Shown one piece after another: positions 58,058 through 64,000 of a stretch of DNA of 64,000 bases. The stretch spans positions 62,001 to 126,000 of the forward strand of contig JAAZVZ010000005.1 of the NCBI GenBank assembly GCA_018623155.1. The letters run 5' to 3'. The position numbers and the translations under genes are program-made. Under the pieces are notes generated by a model, which searched no databases, was not told the DNA's origin, and saw nothing but the letters and a program-made list of their open reading frames with translations. This stretch comes from Glaciecola sp. (GTDB lineage Bacteria; Pseudomonadota; Gammaproteobacteria; Enterobacterales; Alteromonadaceae). Each line of letters starts with the position of its first letter. Position 1 is the first letter of the stretch.

Positions 58058-59194
58058 ATGAAGAAATACCCTATGACTCAATTTTCGACTTTTTTACCTC
58101 CTAATCGCACGCTGATGGGCCCTGGTCCATCTGATGTGTCTCCACAAGTTCTCAATGCGCTAGCTCGTCCAACATTAGGTCATCTTGATCCACAATTTGT
58201 GGCCTTAATGGATGAAACTAAAGAGTTACTTCAATATGTGTTTCAAACTGAAAACGCGTTAACTATGCCTATTTCTGCGCCAGGTTCGGCGGGCATGGAA
58301 GCGTGTTTTGTGAATTTGGTGGCACCGGGTGATACGGTCATTGTCTGTCAAAACGGTGTGTTTGGCGGCCGCATGAAAGAAAATGTCGAGCGCATTGGTG
58401 CAACAGCGGTGATGGTCATGGCAGAATGGGGAGAGGCAAACGATCTCAACGCGATTGAGGATGCGTTAAAGGCTCATCCTGAAGCCAGCGTGGTGGCTTT
58501 CGTGCATGCTGAAACTTCAACAGGTGTTCGCAATGATGCTAAAGCGATATGCGAGTTAGCCCAACAATATGACTGTCTAACCATTGTTGATGCGGTAACT
58601 TCATTAGCCGGTTCTGAATTGCGTGTGGACGAGTGGGGGATTGATGCTATTTATTCAGGTTCACAGAAATGTTTATCGTGTGTTCCCGGTTTATCACCTG
58701 TATCGTTTTCTGATAAAGCTGTCCATCGTATTCAAAATCGCAACCACGCGGTGCAAAGCTGGTTCCTAGATATGAACTTAATTGTCGGTTACTGGGGGAA
58801 AGGAGCCAAACGCGCTTATCACCACACTGCACCAGTCAATAGTTTGTATGCCTTACATGAATCACTGCGTTTGGTACATGAAGAAGGGATAGAAAATGCT
58901 TGGGTAAGACACGCAACTATGCATGAAAAGCTGAAAGCTGGTCTACATGATATAGGACTGTCATTGCTAGTGGATGAAGCCATCCGACTGCCACAACTCA
59001 ACACGGTAATCATTCCTGAAGGGGTAGAGGATGCCGCTGTGCGTACACAATTACTCAATGAGTTTAATTTGGAAATTGGTGCAGGTCTTGGCGCATTGGC
59101 TGGTAAAGTTTGGCGTATTGGCTTGATGGGCTATGCAGCCAATGACAAAAATATTGATTTTTGTGTCTCTAGTCTCAAAAAAGTCTTGCGCTAA
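58058..59194 (+). CDS. Class V aminotransferase (alanine-glyoxylate/serine-pyruvate type)
   Basis: 378 residues. GPGPSDVSPQVLNAL at the N-terminus, APGSAGMEACFVNL, VAFVHAETSTGVRND, TIVDAVTSLAGSELRVDEWG and the PLP lysine in YSGSQKCLSCVPG (Lys204) identify it as the AGT/SPT branch of PLP enzymes. It could transfer amino groups among alanine, serine, glyoxylate and pyruvate. In-frame ATG codons at 58058 and 58073 are both possible starts. Its physiological role here is not defined by the neighbours. Confidence 0.92.
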   Translation: MKKYPMTQFSTFLPPNRTLMGPGPSDVSPQVLNALARPTLGHLDPQFVALMDETKELLQYVFQTENALTMPISAPGSAGMEACFVNLVAPGDTVIVCQNGVFGGRMKENVERIGATAVMVMAEWGEANDLNAIEDALKAHPEASVVAFVHAETSTGVRNDAKAICELAQQYDCLTIVDAVTSLAGSELRVDEWGIDAIYSGSQKCLSCVPGLSPVSFSDKAVHRIQNRNHAVQSWFLDMNLIVGYWGKGAKRAYHHTAPVNSLYALHESLRLVHEEGIENAWVRHATMHEKLKAGLHDIGLSLLVDEAIRLPQLNTVIIPEGVEDAAVRTQLLNEFNLEIGAGLGALAGKVWRIGLMGYAANDKNIDFCVSSLKKVLR

Positions 59195-59309
59195 TTTGCC
59201 TCAGAGTAGGTAAATTAATCAAAACTATTCGTTGGGTAGCATTGAAAACACTTCAGTGCTACTCTCTTTCCCATAATAACACCAAAATATTGTGGGTCAT
59301 CACACAACT

Positions 59310-60539
59310 ATGTTGCATATTCTTTGGCTGATTTTTATAGTCAGTGCCTTCTTTGCCTCTTTATATCAAGTATTTATCCTCGGTCATCTTGGTGCGTTTT
59401 CTGATGTAATGGATGCCATGATGGCAATGGCTAAATTATCGGTTGAAATTGCTATTGGCCTTGTCGGGCTGTTGGCGTTTTGGCTGGGTATATTTCAGGT
59501 CGCAGAGCGTTCAGGTTTAATTAGTAAATTAGCCAAAGTATTAGAGCCTTTTCTTATTAGAGTGATGCCTGAGATTCCTCGAGGTCATCCAGCCTTTGGC
59601 AGTATCACGATGAATATGTCCGCAAATGTTTTGGGATTAGATAATGCTGCAACCCCTTTTGGCATTAAAGCAATGCAAGATTTGCAAAGCCTTTCCAAGA
59701 AGGATGACACTCTATCAAATGCACAAATTTTGTTTTTGGTACTCAATACATCATCGGTTACATTATTTCCAATCTCCGTATTTTTGTATCGAGCAGAGCA
59801 GGGTGCCGTCTCACCGACAGATGTCTTTATTCCTATTTTATTAGCTACCAGTGCCTCGACTTTAGCTGGTTTACTCGTCACATGTATTGTCCAAAGAATC
59901 AATCTCTTTCAAAGAGTGATTGTCTTGTATTTAATCGTTATCTTGAGCCTTTTGGGCGCGACTATTGCGTATTTTGCCTCGCTATCTGCAGATATATTAG
60001 CGTCACAATCCTCTTTGATTGCGAATTTTTTATTATTTACATTTATCGTTATTGTGTTACTCACCGGCTGGCGTAAACAACTCAATACTTATGAGTTATT
60101 TGTTGAGGGCGCAAAAAAAGGGTTTGATGTGGCTATAACCATCATTCCTTATTTAATTGCCATGCTTTTTGCTATTGGTGCGCTTCGGGCGAGCGGTGTG
60201 ATGGATGCTGTCACTGGTGGAGTAGCAACTTTAATATCTGCTTTGGGTATGGATACGCGTTTTATTGATGCTGTGCCAACCGCATTAATGAAACCATTAA
60301 GTGGCAGTGGCGCCCGCGCGTTAATGATCGAAACGATGCAACATCACGGAGCAGATTCCTTTGCTGGTCGTTTAGCGTCAGTTCTACAAGGTTCAACTGA
60401 AACCACATTTTACGTATTAGCGGTATATTGTGGTGCGGTGAGCATAAGACATACTCGACATGTTATTGGCTGTTGCCTCGCCGCAGATGGGGCGGGTATT
60501 TTGACAGCTATACTCGTGAGCTATTGGTTCTTTGGCTAA
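59310..60539 (+). CDS. Nucleoside-recognition-domain membrane protein (fused SpmA-SpmB type)
   Basis: About 409 residues from ATG 59310; a GTG at 59292 is an alternative. Contains two nucleoside-recognition (Gate) halves: the first with GLVGLLAFWLGIFQVAERSGLI and MNMSANVLGLDNAATPFG, matching spore maturation protein A, and the second with GAKKGFDVAITIIPYLIAMLFAIGALRASG and GSTETTFYVLAVYCG, matching SpmB. In Bacillus these are separate genes; gammaproteobacteria commonly have the fusion. About ten membrane helices. Substrate unknown, presumed a transporter-like protein. Confidence 0.88.
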   Translation: MLHILWLIFIVSAFFASLYQVFILGHLGAFSDVMDAMMAMAKLSVEIAIGLVGLLAFWLGIFQVAERSGLISKLAKVLEPFLIRVMPEIPRGHPAFGSITMNMSANVLGLDNAATPFGIKAMQDLQSLSKKDDTLSNAQILFLVLNTSSVTLFPISVFLYRAEQGAVSPTDVFIPILLATSASTLAGLLVTCIVQRINLFQRVIVLYLIVILSLLGATIAYFASLSADILASQSSLIANFLLFTFIVIVLLTGWRKQLNTYELFVEGAKKGFDVAITIIPYLIAMLFAIGALRASGVMDAVTGGVATLISALGMDTRFIDAVPTALMKPLSGSGARALMIETMQHHGADSFAGRLASVLQGSTETTFYVLAVYCGAVSIRHTRHVIGCCLAADGAGILTAILVSYWFFG

Positions 60540-60657
60540 CATATAGATTGAACAAAATTCATTGTCGTACCAGATACTCAGGTAACGATTTTTTCCATTG
60601 CAAAATTTGAACGCTGAGTTATATTGCGCGTCTAATTGCAAAAGTTTAAGTATTCCT

Positions 60658-61107
60658 ATGACAGATTATGCACTTTTAGAACAACAAACGGCTGCACTCA
60701 TTGCCGATGAACCAGACGTAATCGCCAACCTTGCTAACATATCTGCTTTATTAATGGATGTCATAGAAGACATCAATTGGGTAGGGTTTTATATTTTAAA
60801 AGACAACCAACTTGTGTTAGGTCCATTTCAAGGAAAACCAGCTTGTGTGCGAATCCCAATTGGCAAAGGGGTATGCGGGACTGCGGTAGTCGAAAAATCT
60901 ATTCAATGTATTGAAGACGTTCATGCTTTTGATGGTCATATTGCCTGCGATAGTGCATCTAACTCTGAAATTGTTCTACCAATTATGTTAGAAGAGAGTG
61001 TGTATGGCGTGTTAGATATTGATTCACCAACATTTGTTCGCTTTGATGACAAAGATATTGCAGGGCTATCTAAAATAGTCCATTTAATCGAAAGTTACGT
61101 AATATAA
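60658..61107 (+). CDS. Free methionine-(R)-sulfoxide reductase (GAF family)
   Basis: 149 residues from the ATG at 60658. GAF domain with NWVGFYIL, GPFQGKPACVRIPIGKGVCGTA, HIACDSASNSEIVLPIM. Cysteines 63, 73 and 97 correspond to the three redox Cys of YebR-type fRMsr, which reduces free Met-R-sulfoxide. Gene order with proQ and prc matches the yebR region in E. coli. An upstream TTG extension is not supported. Confidence 0.92.
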   Translation: MTDYALLEQQTAALIADEPDVIANLANISALLMDVIEDINWVGFYILKDNQLVLGPFQGKPACVRIPIGKGVCGTAVVEKSIQCIEDVHAFDGHIACDSASNSEIVLPIMLEESVYGVLDIDSPTFVRFDDKDIAGLSKIVHLIESYVI

Positions 61108-61115
61108 GAACTAAA

Positions 61116-61388
61116 ATGAAAGAATTTGTCGATATTCATGTGATTTTAGCTACATATGACGATATGATAGATCACCATGATGACCCTGATGAGGCTTGTG
61201 AAGCCTTTAACACCTTGCTTCATATGGTGTATGATGCGTTACCTGAAGACGAGTCTGTAGAAAATATTGAACAATGTTTGCACTATTGTTGGGAGCACTG
61301 GTCGCAAGACCAACAACTCGTAGATTTTACGGATGATGAGATGCATCAAGTCGTTGAACACATACTCGCGTCTTGGCAAGATGCATAA
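61116..61388 (+). CDS. Small acidic unknown protein
   Basis: 90 residues, very rich in Asp and Glu (ATYDDMIDHHDDPDEACEAF near the start) with two Cys and several Trp and His in the C-terminal half (HYCWEHWSQDQ). No signal or membrane segment. It sits 8 bp after the fRMsr gene and 27 bp before proQ, apparently cotranscribed. I do not recognise a characterised family; an acidic adaptor or metal-binding protein is a guess. Confidence 0.7.
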   Translation: MKEFVDIHVILATYDDMIDHHDDPDEACEAFNTLLHMVYDALPEDESVENIEQCLHYCWEHWSQDQQLVDFTDDEMHQVVEHILASWQDA

Positions 61389-61415
61389 TTATTTATATAT
61401 AAAAGAACTTTTCAA

Positions 61416-62033
61416 ATGGAATCAAACCAAAAAATTACCGATAGCAAAGCTGTTATCTCCCTTTTAGCTGAACTATTTCCTCTTTGTTTTTCTGATAAAG
61501 GCCCAGCAAAACCACTCAAAGTAGGGATTTTTAATGATCTTTCTGAGCGTTTGGCTGATGAGGAACGCGTATCAAAAACAACACTGCGTTCGACGTTGCG
61601 TCATTACACCAATTCTTGGCGTTATCTTGAATCTGTTACAGTCGGAGCAAAACGGGTCGATCTTGATGGTAATGAAGGGGAAGAAATTAATCAGGAGCAT
61701 GCAGAGTATGCAGCCGAACAACTTGCTAGTAGTAAAGCAAAGGCTGCCGAAAAACGTGCTAACTCACCTAAAAAGCCAAACAAAAGCTTTAAAAAACCAG
61801 CGTTCAAGGCTAAAGTTAACAATAAATCAACATTTAACAAACGCCCTCCAGCGCCCAAATTAAATGACGAACAACTTGTTGCAGGTACTGCCGTGACGGT
61901 AAAACTTGGAAAATCTCCAATGCCAGCCAAGATCACAGCAGTTGAAAAAGACGGCATCCAGGTCCAACTTGATTCAGGTATGGCTGTCAAAGTTAAAGCC
62001 GAGCAACTTCGCTTAGACACTAGACGGAAGTAA
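61416..62033 (+). CDS. proQ: RNA chaperone ProQ
   Basis: 205 residues. N-terminal FinO/ProQ RNA-binding domain (SLLAELFPLCF to about residue 115, with LRHYTNSWRYLESV), a Lys/Pro-rich flexible linker (119-150), and a C-terminal Tudor-like domain ending MAVKVKAEQLRLDTRRK. Binds structured sRNAs and mRNA 3' ends. It lies directly before prc, three bases between stop and start. Confidence 0.95.
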   Translation: MESNQKITDSKAVISLLAELFPLCFSDKGPAKPLKVGIFNDLSERLADEERVSKTTLRSTLRHYTNSWRYLESVTVGAKRVDLDGNEGEEINQEHAEYAAEQLASSKAKAAEKRANSPKKPNKSFKKPAFKAKVNNKSTFNKRPPAPKLNDEQLVAGTAVTVKLGKSPMPAKITAVEKDGIQVQLDSGMAVKVKAEQLRLDTRRK

Positions 62034-62036
62034 CCT

Positions 62037-64000
62037 ATGCTAAAACAATTCACTCGTTCTGCAAGCGCCATATTAGTTGGTTTTACAATAGTCGCAAGCC
62101 CATTACATGCCGAAGAATCGAGTGAATTGCCGCAACTGGCACCAGAGATTCAACACGCTAAAGCAACCAAGCGTTTAGTAAGCACCTATGCACGAAATCA
62201 CTATGTGAAATTTTCACTGGACGATGATTTATCCCAAAAAATATTTGAACGCTATTTGCGTAATCTCGATTTTAATAAGCATTTTTTCATTAGTTCAGAT
62301 ATTGAGTCATTTGCAAAACTGTCAAATCTGTTTGATGACGCGCTCATGACAAGTAACGTTCAAATTGCATATGACATTTACAATTTAAACCTGCAACGTC
62401 GTGAGGCACGCCTTGATTATGCTTTGTCTCTTCTTGACTCGGAGTTTGATTTTTCTAAAGCCGGAGATAAGTTCTATTACGACCGTGAGGACGCTCAATG
62501 GGCTGCCAATGAAGTTGAACTCAATGAGCTTTGGCGACAACGAGTTAAATATGATCTTTCTAATTTAATCCTTGCCGAGAAGACTCTTGATGAAGCTAAA
62601 GAGCTTTTAAAAAAACGGTATGAAAGAAGTAAAAAACGGTTATCTCAAACCAAGTCAGAAGACGTCTTTCAGGCTTTCATGAATGCTTTCTCACGCTCCA
62701 TTGAGGCGCATACTAGTTATTTATCTCCTCGCAATGCCGATCGATTCCAAATGCAAATGAATTTGTCTTTTGAAGGTATTGGCGCTTCGCTCCAAGTTGA
62801 GGATGATTATACAGTTATTAGAGCTATCATACCTGGTGGCCCTGCTGATGCGTCAGGTGCACTCAAACCTGAAGATAAAATAGTCGGTGTTGCCCAAGGC
62901 AAAGAGGATATGGTAGATGTTGTTGGGTGGCGTTTAGATGACGTGGTTGAATTGATTAAGGGACCTAAAGGCACTACAGTAAGACTCGAGATCATTAAAG
63001 GCAGTGCAGATAGCAAAGCAAGAGAAGTTATCTCCCTTGTTCGTGATAAAGTCAAACTTGAAGACCGTCAAGCTCAATCAAAAGTTGTTGTCCCTGATGA
63101 GGGCGTTGCATCAGGTTTACCGATTGGCGTCATAGAAATTCCTTCGTTTTATAATGGATTAACCCAACACGTACGTGCCTTAATTACTGAACTTGAGCAA
63201 CAAAACGTTGCAGGAATCATTGTAGATTTGCGCGGTAACGGTGGGGGATCCTTGAATGAGTCTCGTACGCTCACAGGGTTGTTTATTGATTCTGGCCCTG
63301 TTGTACAAGTGCGTTCTGCTAATAATCGGATCGATGTCGAAAGAGACGTTGATGGTATTACTGTTTATAACGGTCCTTTAACCGTATTAGTTGATCGTTT
63401 TAGTGCATCTGCCTCCGAAATATTCGCTGCAGCCATTCAAGATTACCAGCGCGGTATCGTATTAGGTGAACAAACATTTGGTAAAGGGACTGTGCAGCGG
63501 CACAAAGGCCTTGGCCGTTTTTATGATGTACAGGATAATCAACTGGGCAGCATTCAATATACTACGTCTAAGTTTTATCGAATTAGTGGTGGGTCAACTC
63601 AACACCGCGGCGTCATCCCTGATATTTTATTCCCAAGTGCAATAGAGCCTTCAGAGTGGGGCGAATCACGTGAAGAAAATGCATTGCCGTATGACGAAAT
63701 TAATCGTGCTAATTACATTGTGATGGACGACTATGCAAACGTCATAGATTTACTCGCTGCAAAACACAACAAAAGGATCCTGCAAGATCCTGAGTTTGCT
63801 TATATTCTTGAAGACATTGCTGAGTACCAACGCAAACAAGAAGATAAATTTATCAGTTTAGTTCTTGACGAACGCAAAACGGAAGATGAAGTGAATAAAG
63901 CACAGCGTCTTGAGCGTGCGAATGCAAGATTAAAGCGTTTAGGCAAAAAGCCAGTGCAAACACTCAGTGAGTTAGATGATTTACCTGATGACTTGCTTGA
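62037..64000 (+). CDS. prc: Tail-specific (carboxyl-terminal processing) protease Prc, 3' end outside window
   Basis: 654 complete codons are present in the window and the frame stays open to base 64000. Signal peptide MLKQFTRSASAILVGFTIVA, N-terminal helical region, PDZ domain (FEGIGASLQVEDDYTVIRAI onward), then the S41 catalytic core with DRFSASASEIFAAA (nucleophile Ser) and GEQTFGKGTVQ (general-base Lys). About 30 residues of the usual C-terminus are missing off the edge. Degrades proteins with nonpolar C-termini in the periplasm. Probably cotranscribed with proQ. Confidence 0.93.
   Translation, partial: MLKQFTRSASAILVGFTIVASPLHAEESSELPQLAPEIQHAKATKRLVSTYARNHYVKFSLDDDLSQKIFERYLRNLDFNKHFFISSDIESFAKLSNLFDDALMTSNVQIAYDIYNLNLQRREARLDYALSLLDSEFDFSKAGDKFYYDREDAQWAANEVELNELWRQRVKYDLSNLILAEKTLDEAKELLKKRYERSKKRLSQTKSEDVFQAFMNAFSRSIEAHTSYLSPRNADRFQMQMNLSFEGIGASLQVEDDYTVIRAIIPGGPADASGALKPEDKIVGVAQGKEDMVDVVGWRLDDVVELIKGPKGTTVRLEIIKGSADSKAREVISLVRDKVKLEDRQAQSKVVVPDEGVASGLPIGVIEIPSFYNGLTQHVRALITELEQQNVAGIIVDLRGNGGGSLNESRTLTGLFIDSGPVVQVRSANNRIDVERDVDGITVYNGPLTVLVDRFSASASEIFAAAIQDYQRGIVLGEQTFGKGTVQRHKGLGRFYDVQDNQLGSIQYTTSKFYRISGGSTQHRGVIPDILFPSAIEPSEWGESREENALPYDEINRANYIVMDDYANVIDLLAAKHNKRILQDPEFAYILEDIAEYQRKQEDKFISLVLDERKTEDEVNKAQRLERANARLKRLGKKPVQTLSELDDLPDDLL

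Noticed and set aside
1..64000. Mobile elements, CRISPR arrays, tRNA/rRNA genes, prophage
   Set aside because: No transposase or integrase, no regular spaced repeats, no cloverleaf or rRNA-like tracts were noticed; gene order looks chromosomal throughout.

Overview
The window reads as chromosome of a marine gammaproteobacterium of the order Alteromonadales (Alteromonadaceae-like). This is inferred from gene content and order (cmoA-cmoB, perM/bepA/yfgD/hda/purMN, dapA-bamC-purC, proQ-prc), the VolA-like lipase, FadE, the Liu and Bkd pathways and a starch region with a flavin halogenase. Genus is not resolvable by eye. Coding density is high, base composition looks moderately AT-rich throughout, and I see no rRNA, tRNA, insertion sequence, prophage, CRISPR array or recognisable defence island.

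Layout. (1) 1-3300: tail of an HDOD protein, a thioesterase-like protein, an alpha/beta hydrolase and an isolated glgC. (2) 3395-11599: a complete leucine/isovalerate module, liuR-liuA-liuB-liuC-liuD-liuE on the minus strand with a divergent acetyl-CoA acetyltransferase. Two copies of TTTACGTAAA, probably the LiuR operator, lie in the shared promoter. (3) 11641-19302: an orphan histidine kinase, then a starch/maltodextrin region: flavin-dependent halogenase-like gene, two GH13 amylases (one with an ordinary signal peptide, one a lipoprotein) and a LacI-family regulator. A LacI-type palindrome sits between halogenase and amylase. (4) 19488-31531: glnS, yciK-like SDR, a large VolA-like lipase, sohB, a small unknown gene, a Nif3 protein, cmoM, glutathione peroxidase, a beta-hydroxyacid dehydrogenase, a decayed glycerate-kinase-like pseudogene, cmoB and cmoA. 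(5) 31711-34230: fadE with a FadR-like site. (6) 34315-48647: a conserved housekeeping block (DUF3108, purN, purM, DUF2066, hda, DUF2069, wrbA, yfgD/arsC, a thioredoxin-like protein, bepA, perM, bcp, dapA, bamC, purC), interrupted by an HExxH-containing lipoprotein gene. (7) 48709-60539: a methyltransferase-like membrane protein, a MATE pump, the branched-chain 2-oxoacid dehydrogenase genes (E1a, E1b, E2), rlmJ, an unusual Ser/Thr kinase, tesB, a class V aminotransferase and a fused nucleoside-recognition membrane protein. (8) 60658-end: fRMsr (yebR), a small acidic unknown, proQ, and prc, which runs off the window.

How it fits together. The Bkd complex makes branched acyl-CoAs, including isovaleryl-CoA, which the Liu enzymes convert to acetyl-CoA and acetoacetate. 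FadE, the thiolase, the thioesterases and the lipase add lipid catabolism, and FadR-like sites precede fadE and possibly the lipase. CmoA, CmoB and CmoM form the whole cmo5U34/mcmo5U34 wobble-uridine branch within about 4 kb. The least explained items are the glycerate-kinase remnant, the HExxH lipoprotein, the kinase with HGD and DWG motifs, the halogenase in a starch locus, and two small unknown proteins. I found no convincing wholly new multi-gene system.
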